Shown here piece by piece: positions 34,113 to 42,442 of a DNA stretch of 64,000 nucleotides. The notes below the pieces were generated by a model. The model was not told the origin of the DNA and made no database searches. It saw nothing but the letters and a program-made list of their open reading frames with translations. Made by a program: the position numbers and the translations under genes. Numbering within the stretch: position 1 is the first letter of the stretch; each line of letters opens with the position of its first letter. The stretch lies in NCBI GenBank assembly GCA_031549345.1, contig JAVBPY010000006.1, positions 380,140 through 444,139 of the forward strand, written 5' to 3'. Origin of the DNA: CASFRF01 sp031549345. GTDB taxonomy: Bacteria; Verrucomicrobiota; Lentisphaeria; Victivallales; Victivallaceae.

Positions 34113-36359
34113 CTATTTTAATTCGGCGATCCATTGTTTCAGTTTCTGAATATCGAGTTTTCCGCTTCCCAGGAGCGGCATGGCGTCCATGGGGTGAAAA
34201 TCGTCGGCCTTGGGAATCCACAGATTGGAGAGGCCGCGCGTCCGCAGCGCCTCCAGCAAAGGCGGAATCTCCAGCGCGCCGCGCAAATAAAAAACAACCA
34301 GCTTTTCTCCGCGCTTCGGATCGGCGGCGCCGCAGACGGCGACGACGCGTTCGCAGCTGTGAAGCACCTCGTTGATCTCCTGTTCCACCTTTTCGTGCGG
34401 AACCATTTCACCGGCGATTTTGCTGAAACGGCTCAGGCGGCCGGTGATGGTGATGGAGCCGTCGGTGCCCATCATGGCCACGTCGCCGGTGTTGTAGTAT
34501 CCGTTTTGCAGGACGGCGGCGGTGGCTTCCGGGTCGTTCAGATACCCTTTCATCACGTTCCCGCCTTTGACGAGGAGAAGTCCGGGGGTGTCCGGCGGAA
34601 GTTCCGCATTTGTCGCCGGATCGACGATCTTCACATGCACCCCGGGGAGCGGCGCGCCGACGCTCCCCTCCTTGCCCGCTTCACGCCCGAAACGGAAGAA
34701 GGAGCTGGATAAATTGATCGCGACAATCGGCGACAACTCTGTGCAGCCGAAGCCCTCGATGAGGGCCAGGCCGCAAAAGGCGTGAAATTCTTCGGCGATG
34801 TCGCGCCGCATTTTTTCCGCTCCGGTGATGGCGAGGCGGATGGTGCGGTACTGTTCCTTTGTCGCCTTCCGGAGGTAGTTTTGGAGGAACGTCGGCGTGG
34901 CCATCATCATGGTGATTTTTTCGCGCTCGACCAATTTTGCCACCTGTCCTCCTTCCAGCGGATTGCGCAAATACACCACGCGCGTTCCCGAAACGGCGGG
35001 AAATGCGAAGTTGACCATGAAGCCGTAGGCATGGAAAAGCGGCAGATTTCCGATGACGCGGTCCGTCCTTTTCCAATCGATCACCCGCCAGAAGGACATG
35101 ATGTTGCTGTTCAAGTTATGGTGGCTCAAAAGGACGCCTTTGGGAATTCCCGTGGAACCGCTGGAAAAGAGGAGAACCGCCGTTCCATGGAGGTCGCCGC
35201 CGCTTCCGCGCAGGATGCGTGAAGCAGGAAGGCAGAGCGCGCGCGTAAGGGCGCGGAATTTCATTTTTTTTGTAATTTTCGGTGCGAGATCCTCCAGAAA
35301 AACCATTTCCGGCGTCGGTTCGATCTTGAGTTTTTCGATGAATTTCCGGCTGGTGAGGATCACTTTGATTCCGGATCGTTCCACCACCGCGGCGCGTATG
35401 GCCGCCCCGGTGGTGTAATTCAGCACCGCCGGGACTTTGTTGCAGAGCATAATGGCGAAGAAGGCGACGGCCTCGATCGTTGAATTGGGGAGAAGGACGC
35501 CGATGTACGGATTCGGGTTCTCCCGATCGAGCTCCCGCACAAAGCCGGCGAAGAGCATGGCGCGCGCAAGCATTGAAACATTGCGGACGCCGGTTCCTTC
35601 GAAATCCTTATAGGCAATGCGCAGAGGATGGCGCTTGCATTGGCCGACGAACGCGGCGTGAATGGTTTTTTCCGCATAAAACGGCATCATTTCCGCCTCT
35701 GCGCCCATTTCCGAAATGTGTTGACGCAACGCAAAGCTGTTGAGGGCCGGTGAAATCGGTTTTCCCACAAGGATGGATACCAGGATGGGAAAGCGGAAAA
35801 GCGGCGTGAAGACAATGCGTTTCCCGTCGATGGAAAAGAGCCTCCCCCAAATCATGCCGAGGCGGACGGGGATCAGGGGAATGGGGCTGTCCCCCGGAAG
35901 AATTTCGCTCACGCCGTCGCGGAAGGACTGCAAATATCCGTTGTCTGAAACGCCGCCTTCAGGGAACATGCAGACGGCTTCGCCCCGTTCCAAGAGGGCC
36001 CGCACCTCCATAAAAAAAATCTGCAGTTCGCGCGGGCGGTTTGCCGCCGGAACCCGCAGAACACCCAGGTAACGGAAGAGCCAGCGCAAGGGCGCAATAC
36101 GGAAAAAATCCTGGTGCACCATGAAACGGATCGGCCGCCGCGTGATGCCGAGCATCCACACCGCGTCCAGAATCGACACATGGTTCGCAATCAGCAAAAC
36201 GCCGCCCTTTTGAGGCAGTGGCGCGTCAAATGTGATGCGGAGGCGGACGGACGTGTGCCGCGCAAGCCAGAGGAAACTGCGCAGGAAACCGTACGGATGC
36301 GAAACCCAATACAAAATCCCCAAGAGGAGCACTGCTCCCGCGAGGTAGTAAGGCGTCAT
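34113..36359 (-). CDS. Acyltransferase/acyl-ACP synthetase fusion (PlsC + AMP-binding)
   Basis: A 748-residue bifunctional protein. The N-terminal membrane-linked acyltransferase domain has the PlsC H-x4-D motif in NHVSILDAVW (His60, Asp65) and FPEGGVSDNG near 135. The remaining part, from about residue 250, is an AMP-dependent synthetase with FSSGSTGIPKGVLLSHHN (about 405), IEGFGCTELSPIVAIN and YYNTGDVAMMG. Acyl chains would be activated to acyl-ACP or acyl-AMP and then transferred to lysophospholipid or a similar acceptor, as in Aas proteins that recycle lysophospholipid. Typical Aas proteins have the same order; the extra MFS domain seen in some relatives is absent. It closes the minus-strand block and is transcribed from its own promoter. 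Confidence 0.8.
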   Translation of the reverse strand: MTPYYLAGAVLLLGILYWVSHPYGFLRSFLWLARHTSVRLRITFDAPLPQKGGVLLIANHVSILDAVWMLGITRRPIRFMVHQDFFRIAPLRWLFRYLGVLRVPAANRPRELQIFFMEVRALLERGEAVCMFPEGGVSDNGYLQSFRDGVSEILPGDSPIPLIPVRLGMIWGRLFSIDGKRIVFTPLFRFPILVSILVGKPISPALNSFALRQHISEMGAEAEMMPFYAEKTIHAAFVGQCKRHPLRIAYKDFEGTGVRNVSMLARAMLFAGFVRELDRENPNPYIGVLLPNSTIEAVAFFAIMLCNKVPAVLNYTTGAAIRAAVVERSGIKVILTSRKFIEKLKIEPTPEMVFLEDLAPKITKKMKFRALTRALCLPASRILRGSGGDLHGTAVLLFSSGSTGIPKGVLLSHHNLNSNIMSFWRVIDWKRTDRVIGNLPLFHAYGFMVNFAFPAVSGTRVVYLRNPLEGGQVAKLVEREKITMMMATPTFLQNYLRKATKEQYRTIRLAITGAEKMRRDIAEEFHAFCGLALIEGFGCTELSPIVAINLSSSFFRFGREAGKEGSVGAPLPGVHVKIVDPATNAELPPDTPGLLLVKGGNVMKGYLNDPEATAAVLQNGYYNTGDVAMMGTDGSITITGRLSRFSKIAGEMVPHEKVEQEINEVLHSCERVVAVCGAADPKRGEKLVVFYLRGALEIPPLLEALRTRGLSNLWIPKADDFHPMDAMPLLGSGKLDIQKLKQWIAELK

Positions 36360-36393
36360 AGTTTTTCATCTCCAAATAGAACCGACTCCAGAC

Positions 36394-36421
36394 AATATAG
36401 GGCTGAAAACGCAATTTTCAA
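36394..36421 (-). promoter_or_regulatory. Promoter for the acyltransferase/synthetase gene
   Basis: On the minus strand, TTGAAA (36416-36421), 16-bp spacer, TATATT (36394-36399), about 35 bp upstream of the start at 36359. Confidence 0.55.
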
Positions 36422-36484
36422 GCATCATCCCCGCCAAAATGCGGCGATGTGCCCGTTGGAATCGTTGAAAAATCCCATGCTTCC

Positions 36485-36512
36485 TTGATTTTTTGGGAAA
36501 AGAGCTTATATT
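36485..36512 (+). promoter_or_regulatory. Promoter for the mcsA-mcsB-kinase operon
   Basis: TTGATT (36485-36490), 16-bp spacer, TATATT (36507-36512), 50 bp upstream of mcsA. Confidence 0.5.
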
Positions 36513-36561
36513 CATCCTTGTGGTACAGACCCTTTAAATCCGGAAGAAAGCGCGGATTGCG

Positions 36562-37062
36562 ATGTTGTGCGATATCTGCCATAAAAATAAAGTTGCCATA
36601 CACATTGAGAAGATGGTTGACGGCGAAAAGAGAGAACTTCACCTCTGCAATCGCTGCGCCAGACTTCAGCAAAAACAGTTCTTCGATGTGCTCGACGCAC
36701 ATCTTCAGGAGCTCCGTTCCGCATTCGGCGGGGATTCTCCGGAAGAAAAACACCAGGAATTCGACGGACAGTGTCCCTCGTGCCATTGGACATTCGACCG
36801 TTTTGAAAAGAACGGCGGATTCCTGGGGTGCAAGGATTGTTACAGTGTGTTTTCCAAGCCCCTATCCCGATTGTTCCGTGAATGCCAACGCGGCGACATT
36901 CACGCGGGGAAACGCCCACCCGCTGCCGATTTGGGCGCGGCGCGGATGATGGAGCTTTTGTGCTGCCGGCGCGAACTCCGCGCGGCAATCCAGGGGGAAG
37001 ATTACGAACGTGCCGCCACATTGCGCGACCGGATTTGCGAATTGGAGAATGCGCATGGATGA
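36562..37062 (+). CDS. mcsA: McsA-like zinc-finger activator of protein arginine kinase
   Basis: A 166-residue protein. Two zinc-binding modules are visible: CDICHKNK with CNRCARLQ (residues 3-32), and CPSCHWTF with CKDC (about 70-95). The C terminus (ELRAAIQGEDYERAATLRDR) is a UvrB/UvrC-type motif. This is the layout of McsA, the zinc-containing activator of the protein arginine kinase McsB in Firmicutes. The stop overlaps the mcsB start by 8 bp (ATGGATGA), so the two are translationally coupled. In Firmicutes the pair sits with ctsR and clpC; neither is present in this window. Confidence 0.85.
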   Translation: MLCDICHKNKVAIHIEKMVDGEKRELHLCNRCARLQQKQFFDVLDAHLQELRSAFGGDSPEEKHQEFDGQCPSCHWTFDRFEKNGGFLGCKDCYSVFSKPLSRLFRECQRGDIHAGKRPPAADLGAARMMELLCCRRELRAAIQGEDYERAATLRDRICELENAHG

Positions 37063-38131
37063 CGCGGTGGAAGCCCTCCTTGCCCGGCCCCCGGCTTTTC
37101 TCGGCGCCGTGCCCGGCACTACGAACATCGCCGTCAGTACCCGCGTGCGCATGGCGCGGAACCTCGCCGCGCTTCATTTCCCGGTTGCGCTGGACGCGGA
37201 CGCCTTGTGCGGCGCGCGCGAACACATTGCGCTGGCGACGGCCGATGCCGGCGTGCTGAAAAAAAACCATTTTTCATTGAAGGTCGACGAGCTCCCTTTT
37301 CATGAACAGGAGATTTTGTTCGAACGCCGCGTGGCGAGTCGCGCCCTCCTCAACCGCGGTCGCGGCGCCGGGCTGGAATTCACCGCCGACGGCGATGCTT
37401 GCGTGATGATCAACGAAGAGGATCATCTGCGTATTCAGGTGATTCTCCCCGGCCTTGGATTGGATGAGGCGTTCCGGCGCGTGAACACGATGGACGACGC
37501 GCTCGGCGCGCGCCTGGAATACGCGTTTCATCCGCAATTCGGGTTCCTGACAAGCCGTCCGGCGGATGCGGGAACCGGAATGCGCGCCTCGGTTATGCTC
37601 CATTTGCCCGGTCTTGTGTTCACGGGGGAGTTTCCGCAGGTATTAAACGCCCTCGGGAAAATGCATTTCACCATGCGCGGTCTTTGCGGGGAGGGGACGG
37701 CGGGGGGAGGGCATTTCTTCCAGCTTTCCAACCAAAGCACCCTCGGTGAAAGCGAGGGGCAAGTCCTTGAACGCCTGCGGCGTGTCGCAGCTCTCCTTAT
37801 CGACCAGGAAGAGCGCGCACGGGAGGAACTTATTCAGTCGAAAAAGAATGAAATTTTCGACTGTGTGGGGCGCGCATTCGGGACGCTGCGGTATGGCTAC
37901 AAACTCGATTACCCCGAGGCGCTCCAGGCATTGTCCATCCTCCGCCTCGGCGTGGGGTTCGGGATGTTCGACGAAGTGGATATTCCTTTGGTCAACGAAC
38001 TTTTTATGAACATCCAACCCGCGCATCTTTCTTTTTGCCGTAATAAGAAGAAAGAGGACGAATGCGATGTTGCACGCGCCGCAATGACGCGGGAACGTCT
38101 CCGTAAAAAAGGAGACAAGCGGCATGCTTGA
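37055..38131 (+). CDS. mcsB: Protein arginine kinase McsB
   Basis: A 358-residue phosphagen-kinase-fold protein that phosphorylates arginine residues in proteins and, in Firmicutes, marks them for ClpCP. ATG 37055 (MDDAVEALLARPPAF) is chosen because GGAG lies 7 nt upstream and the start overlaps mcsA by 8 bp. The conserved blocks are VSTRVRMARNL (nucleotide-binding Arg residues), INEEDHLRIQ (about 115), ASVMLHLPGL, and GEGTAGGGHFFQLSNQSTLG (about 212-231), all characteristic of McsB. Length is normal. It overlaps the following histidine-kinase gene by 8 bp. Confidence 0.85.
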   Translation: MDDAVEALLARPPAFLGAVPGTTNIAVSTRVRMARNLAALHFPVALDADALCGAREHIALATADAGVLKKNHFSLKVDELPFHEQEILFERRVASRALLNRGRGAGLEFTADGDACVMINEEDHLRIQVILPGLGLDEAFRRVNTMDDALGARLEYAFHPQFGFLTSRPADAGTGMRASVMLHLPGLVFTGEFPQVLNALGKMHFTMRGLCGEGTAGGGHFFQLSNQSTLGESEGQVLERLRRVAALLIDQEERAREELIQSKKNEIFDCVGRAFGTLRYGYKLDYPEALQALSILRLGVGFGMFDEVDIPLVNELFMNIQPAHLSFCRNKKKEDECDVARAAMTRERLRKKGDKRHA

Positions 38132-40055
38132 ACAATATTACCCTTTTCTGCTCGCCCTCCTGGAGATGACATTTCTTTTTGTCGCCCTGGGCATTTTGCA
38201 CAGCCAGCGCCGGAGCATCGGCATGGCGCCGTTCTATCTTTCCACCGGACTGCTTCTTTTGTTCGCACAACTCATCGGCGCGGTGGGGCTGGAGGCGGAG
38301 CTTTTTGATACGTTGCGCTTTCCCGTGGTCCACCTCGCCCTTGTCCTGCCGCTCCTGGGGGCGATGCTTGTGGTGTACGCTACGGAAGGGACGCTTGCCG
38401 CGCAGCGTTTTATCATCGGTTCGCTGGTTTCGTTCGGACTTTTCCTCTATCTCGGCGAAATCACCCGGCTGCAGTCGAGTTGGCAGGGGTTTTTTATCGC
38501 CGCGGAACTGCCGGGGGAAGCGCTCGATTATGTTTTGCGGGAAAGCCGACGCTCGATGGTCGTTATGGAACTTGCGCTCCTGCTGGACTTGTTCCTTTTG
38601 CCGATCATTTTCACCCGCCTCCGGAATACGGGGTGCCGCCTCTGGTTCTGCGTCATGGTTTCCTTGCTGGCGACACAGCTGACGGACATTGGATTTTACT
38701 GGCTCTTTTTCCGCGACATCCGTCCGGATACCGAGGTGCTTTTGGGCACGATGCTCGCCCGGGTACTCGGCGCGATCTGGCTGGGTATTTTGTTGACCAC
38801 ATACTTGGATAAAATCGAGCGTGAAGTCATCGGCGGGCGCAAGCGGCCTTTGGACATTGTCTTCGCCTTTCTCGGCGGTTATGGACGCACCCACGCGTTG
38901 GAGCAGAATTTGCGCGAATGGGAAGGGCGTTACCGGCTTTTGCTGGAAAACGCCAGTGAGTTCATCGTTCTCCTGACTCCCGACGGCCGGATCATCGACG
39001 CAAATCCGGCCGCGACACGTCTTTTGACCGGAGAGGAAAATTCTGAAAAGGTGCTCGGCACCCTTCTTTATTCCCGGCTGAGCCTTCCCGGCGGAGCCCC
39101 CTTCCGTCCCGAGGACCGCCGCGACGAAGCCGCCGTGCTGACGTTGGACGCGAAAACCACGGAACGCGCGCGGCAGCTTTCCTTCTCCATCGCGGAGGTG
39201 GAAACACACGGGCAGCGCCTTTTCACATTGATCGGCCGCGACGTAACGGAGGAATTGAAACTAGCGGAAGAAAAGCAGCGTTTGTCGGAGGATCTTGCCC
39301 ATTCGCAGCGCCTGGAAGCTCTTGGGCAGCTTGCCGGCGGCATCGCACACGACTTCAACAACCATCTTCACGCGATCCTGGGGCATTTGGATGTAATTGA
39401 ATATGTGTGCGATGTTGATGACCCAAAGGTGAGCGGGCACCTCCAGAAGATCGGGCGCATTGCCGAGCAATGCGGAAAATTGACCGCCCAGCTCCTCGGC
39501 TACGCGCGCAAGGGGAAGTATCAGGTGGCCGATCTCGACCTCCGGAAAGTGCTCGAAAGCAGCTGCGACCTTCTTCTGGCCGGCAGTCGCGGCGAAGTCA
39601 AATTTTTTCTCGAACTTCCGGCGGAAGAGCTTCCGGTTCGCGGCGATTTGGTGCAGCTTCAGCAGGTTTTCCTGAATTTGATGCTCAATGCTATCGACGC
39701 GCTCTCCGGCTCTTCCGCTTCCTCGCGGGAGCTCCACATCGGCGCGGCGGAAGCGTCCGCGTGTCCGTTTGAAGTTTTCGATCCGGCAAAGCCGCAGGAG
39801 AAGGTCCCGCGCGAAAAATACGTTTATGCCTGGGTGCGCGACAACGGCGGCGGCATCGATCCGGCAACGCTGAGTAAAATTTTCGAGCCGTTCTTCACCA
39901 CAAAACCGATCGGCAAAGGGACCGGCATGGGCCTGTCCATGGTATACGGCACGGTAACGCACCATTTCGGCTGGGTGCAAGTGGAAAGCGAACTCGGGAT
40001 CGGGAGCGAGTTCCGTATTTTCCTCCCGAAGCGCGAGAACACCGCCGATGCGTAA
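38124..40055 (+). CDS. Membrane sensor histidine kinase with PAS domain
   Basis: A 643-residue sensor kinase. About seven hydrophobic segments fill residues 8-220, followed by a PAS domain (about 270-385, ENASEFIVLLTPDGRIIDAN). The HisKA-type dimerisation helix has the phospho-accepting His in GQLAGGIAHDFNNHL (about 410), and the ATPase domain has the N box FLNLMLNAIDAL, DNGGGIDPATL and GKGTGMGLSMVYG. No receiver domain or response-regulator gene is adjacent, so the partner is unknown. The start ATG 38124 overlaps the mcsB stop by 8 bp and its stop overlaps the next gene by 8 bp, making a tight operon with arginine kinase. The pairing suggests that it senses a stress the arginine kinase also responds to. 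Confidence 0.85.
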   Translation: MLEQYYPFLLALLEMTFLFVALGILHSQRRSIGMAPFYLSTGLLLLFAQLIGAVGLEAELFDTLRFPVVHLALVLPLLGAMLVVYATEGTLAAQRFIIGSLVSFGLFLYLGEITRLQSSWQGFFIAAELPGEALDYVLRESRRSMVVMELALLLDLFLLPIIFTRLRNTGCRLWFCVMVSLLATQLTDIGFYWLFFRDIRPDTEVLLGTMLARVLGAIWLGILLTTYLDKIEREVIGGRKRPLDIVFAFLGGYGRTHALEQNLREWEGRYRLLLENASEFIVLLTPDGRIIDANPAATRLLTGEENSEKVLGTLLYSRLSLPGGAPFRPEDRRDEAAVLTLDAKTTERARQLSFSIAEVETHGQRLFTLIGRDVTEELKLAEEKQRLSEDLAHSQRLEALGQLAGGIAHDFNNHLHAILGHLDVIEYVCDVDDPKVSGHLQKIGRIAEQCGKLTAQLLGYARKGKYQVADLDLRKVLESSCDLLLAGSRGEVKFFLELPAEELPVRGDLVQLQQVFLNLMLNAIDALSGSSASSRELHIGAAEASACPFEVFDPAKPQEKVPREKYVYAWVRDNGGGIDPATLSKIFEPFFTTKPIGKGTGMGLSMVYGTVTHHFGWVQVESELGIGSEFRIFLPKRENTADA

Positions 40056-41358
40056 TGCCGAAACGTCCGGGAGAGGGAGCTTTGCGGCGACCGTTTTCAG
40101 AACACTTATTCCGCCTTCTTTGATTGTCCTTGTCTGGCTGTTTCTTCCTGTCGATATTGCAGTAGAGTGGGTGCTTCTCGCGGCTCTTCCGCTCTGCCTT
40201 CTTCTGGGGCGCTGTTTTGATCCGGTAACGGAATTTTTATGTGTGCTTTGCACGCTCTTTTTTTTCTTTTCGGATCCCCCCCCATGCGCGCCACCGCGGG
40301 CGCAATTTGCACCGCTGAGCGTCCTGAGCGCCGCGCTCCAGGTGCAAGGTTCCCCATGCCGTGTCCTCTATGTCGGCAGCGCGCCCGAATATCCGGAGTG
40401 GCTCGATGCGCTCCCGGGCAATGCGAATGTTTTTGCAATCCTTCCGCCGGAATCATTGTCTGAAGACTGGAGATATGTGCAATGCCTCAAATCCTATTTC
40501 CCGCTTGCCGAGCTGGAGGAACTCCAGATGCCGCCCTTTCAGCTTATTTTGTTCAACCTCCCCCCCGATCTCCCCGCGCCTTTACGAAAACGTTTTTTCC
40601 GGGCGGCCGCAAAGCATCTGGACCAAGAACAACACGGCGTGATTCTGGCCGATGCGTCCTTTGTTACGCAGGGATTTTCTCCGCTGCGCCGGGAATTTCT
40701 TACTCCGAATCTGGCCGCCTTCCGGACGATTCCGCTGGAACGTTCTTCCGAGGCATTGGTCCTGCGCCTGGAGGAACTGGATTCGGATTCCCCGATTCCC
40801 CCTTGCATGTTCCCCGTTCTCAAATCCCTTGAGGTGGTTGAACCGGAACTTTCCGTCCCCCCCAACCCTTATTCGCGGACGGGCATTTTTTTCGCGGCGT
40901 ACCTTGTTTTCCGCTTGTTTGCGGGCCGCTATCCGCGCGGGGCGCGATCCTGCGCGAAGTTGGAAATCGGACTGGCCGCCACACTGTTTTTCCTGGCGTG
41001 TACGCACATGATGGCGAACAGTCAGCTTCAGTTGGGTGTCGATCCCTTTTTAATTTTGCCGCTTGCCGTTTTGATTTGCCGCCCCGGACCGCGGGCGGTT
41101 GAATGGTTGTTTCCTTTGGCGGTCTTTCTTTTTCTTGGGATGTCGTTCTTTTTTTCCGTACCGGAGTGCATTTCTCTTTTGTTTTTCATGGGCATCTGGG
41201 GCGCGGGCGCGTTCTGGAGCCAAAGCGGCGGCGGCGGAAAAATCTGGGGGCTTCTGGGGGCTTTCGGCGGGATTGCCGTGGCATTTTGGTCGCCCGACCC
41301 TCTTTTTCTCGGCGCGCTGGCATTGGCGGTGATTCTTCCGCGTTTTGTTCGCCTTTGA
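40048..41358 (+). CDS. Membrane protein with degenerate Rossmann-like (spermidine-synthase-like) domain
   Basis: A 436-residue protein with no recognised family. About three membrane helices lie near residues 13-75, a soluble domain occupies about 85-275, and about five further helices fill 278-430. The soluble part reads like a reduced spermidine-synthase/methyltransferase fold: VLYVGSAPEYPEWL, then FQLILFNLPPDLPAPLRKRF and HGVILADASF. The usual acidic catalytic residues and the glycine-rich loop were not recognised, so enzyme activity is doubtful. ATG 40048 overlaps the kinase stop (ATGCGTAA) by 8 bp. It is the fourth gene of the mcsA-mcsB-kinase operon, so a role in the same signalling or stress response is inferred from position only. 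Confidence 0.55.
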   Translation: MRNAETSGRGSFAATVFRTLIPPSLIVLVWLFLPVDIAVEWVLLAALPLCLLLGRCFDPVTEFLCVLCTLFFFFSDPPPCAPPRAQFAPLSVLSAALQVQGSPCRVLYVGSAPEYPEWLDALPGNANVFAILPPESLSEDWRYVQCLKSYFPLAELEELQMPPFQLILFNLPPDLPAPLRKRFFRAAAKHLDQEQHGVILADASFVTQGFSPLRREFLTPNLAAFRTIPLERSSEALVLRLEELDSDSPIPPCMFPVLKSLEVVEPELSVPPNPYSRTGIFFAAYLVFRLFAGRYPRGARSCAKLEIGLAATLFFLACTHMMANSQLQLGVDPFLILPLAVLICRPGPRAVEWLFPLAVFLFLGMSFFFSVPECISLLFFMGIWGAGAFWSQSGGGGKIWGLLGAFGGIAVAFWSPDPLFLGALALAVILPRFVRL

Positions 41359-41370
41359 AGCTCTTCTTTA

Positions 41371-41399
41371 TTGACATTCCCGTGTTTTTGTGCTATAAT
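41371..41399 (+). promoter_or_regulatory. Consensus sigma70 promoter
   Basis: TTGACA (41371-41376), 17-bp spacer, TATAAT (41394-41399): both hexamers match consensus exactly. GGAGG (41433-41437) precedes the GTG start at 41443. Confidence 0.85.
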
Positions 41400-41442
41400 C
41401 AATGACCATAGAAACCAGGAAACGAAATACAAGGAGGCTCCT

Positions 41443-42183
41443 GTGGGAAAAAGAACCGTGAACAATGCGCGTATCTGGGTCAACCGGATCGTAAAGCTTA
41501 TCGTACTTCTGGCTGTTGTACTTGGCGTGTACTACATTTACGCCAACTGGGGCTACATCAAGTACCGCAACCATAAGAAGTACGAAGTTTCGCGCTACGG
41601 CGTCAACTGGCGTACCAACCTCCGCTCCGGGCGCTACTGGGCCGAAGAGAACAAGCGCAATACCATGATCGTTTTCCTGAAGTCCGGCGGCGGCGACGTC
41701 GCAAGCGACAAATTCATCGCCCAGATCATCCCCTCTAAAGAATTCACCGCCGCCGCGATGACCTATATTCCGGTTATCTGCGACCTTCAGAAAGGGCAGA
41801 ACCCTTCCCCGGGCTTGAAGACCAACCAGGAAGAAATCCAGAAGGAATACGATTTGTTTTCCGGCCCCGGCGGTGTCGTCGTTCTGATCAATCCGCAGGG
41901 TAAGGAACTCGGGCGCGTCCGTTATACGGGCGCGGAAAAGGCCGCCGTGCTGATCAATCAGCTCGCGGGCGGGAAGTTCGTCGCTTTGCCGCCGGTTCCG
42001 ATCCCGCAGTTGCGCAATCCGTTTGCCCCCGCCATCCGCCAGGCCAGCCGCACGGTTACGGAAATGGCCTCCGGTCCGGTCAAACCCGCCGAGAACAAGG
42101 CGGAAGAAACCGATGCCGCCGCGCCGGAAAAAACAGACGAGAACCCGGTTGAAAAGACCTCAGAAAAACCCGTGCAAAAGTGA
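41443..42183 (+). CDS. Membrane-anchored thioredoxin-like protein without CxxC
   Basis: A 246-residue protein with one N-terminal membrane helix (VKLIVLLAVVLGVYYIYAN, about 14-32). A domain that looks like a thioredoxin fold covers residues about 60-180 (NTMIVFLKSGGGDVASDKF, then YIPVICDLQKG, then GVVVLINPQGKELGRV). The usual CxxC position is occupied by GGGD, so a redox role is unlikely. A Lys/Glu/Pro-rich tail from about 205 is low-complexity. GTG 41443 is chosen because GGAGG lies 5 nt upstream; the ATG upstream overlaps the promoter and is not used. A strong perfect promoter and a strong terminator bracket the gene, so it is a highly expressed stand-alone unit. Function unknown. Confidence 0.65.
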   Translation: MGKRTVNNARIWVNRIVKLIVLLAVVLGVYYIYANWGYIKYRNHKKYEVSRYGVNWRTNLRSGRYWAEENKRNTMIVFLKSGGGDVASDKFIAQIIPSKEFTAAAMTYIPVICDLQKGQNPSPGLKTNQEEIQKEYDLFSGPGGVVVLINPQGKELGRVRYTGAEKAAVLINQLAGGKFVALPPVPIPQLRNPFAPAIRQASRTVTEMASGPVKPAENKAEETDAAAPEKTDENPVEKTSEKPVQK

Positions 42184-42193
42184 TATTTTCGTA

Positions 42194-42230
42194 ACGGCCG
42201 CCGGAGTCCTCGATTCCGGCGGCCGTTTTT
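42194..42230 (+). terminator. Strong Rho-independent terminator
   Basis: Perfect 12-bp stem ACGGCCGCCGGA (42194-42205) / TCCGGCGGCCGT (42215-42226) with a 9-nt loop and a T5 run, just after the thioredoxin-like gene. Confidence 0.9.
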
Positions 42231-42323
42231 CTTTGGACGCATTGCAAAAAAAGCCGTATAAAACAACGAATGAAGCTTGAATTTCGGCCATGAAGCGATA
42301 TAGTAAAGATCGTATTCTCTCGT

Positions 42324-42401
42324 GGTGGTAGTAGCTCAGTTGGTTAGAGCGCCTGGTTGTGGCCCAGGAGGTCGAGGGTTCAAATCCCTTCTTCCACCCC
42401 A
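42324..42401 (+). tRNA. tRNA-His (GTG anticodon)
   Basis: Cloverleaf with acceptor GTGGTAG pairing with CTTCCAC (one T-T mismatch), D arm around GCTCAGTTGGTTAGAGC, anticodon stem CCTGG/CCAGG, loop TTGTGGC with anticodon GTG, and T arm GAGGG-TTCAAAT-CCCTT. The extra 5' G (42324) opposite discriminator C (42398) is the histidine tRNA hallmark. CCA (42399-42401) is encoded. Confidence 0.95.
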
Positions 42402-42412
42402 GTTTGTCTTCA

Positions 42413-42442
42413 CGGAGGCGCTTGCAACCTCCGATTTTTTTT
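42413..42442 (+). terminator. Terminator after tRNA-His
   Basis: CGGAGG (42413-42418) pairs with CCTCCG (42428-42433) and is followed by a T8 run at 42435-42442. Confidence 0.8.

Noticed and set aside
34105..34221. Longer N terminus for the TIM-barrel hydrolase
   Set aside because: It would overlap the acyltransferase gene by over 100 bp and reads as low-complexity basic sequence; the ATG with AGGGA at 34104 fits.
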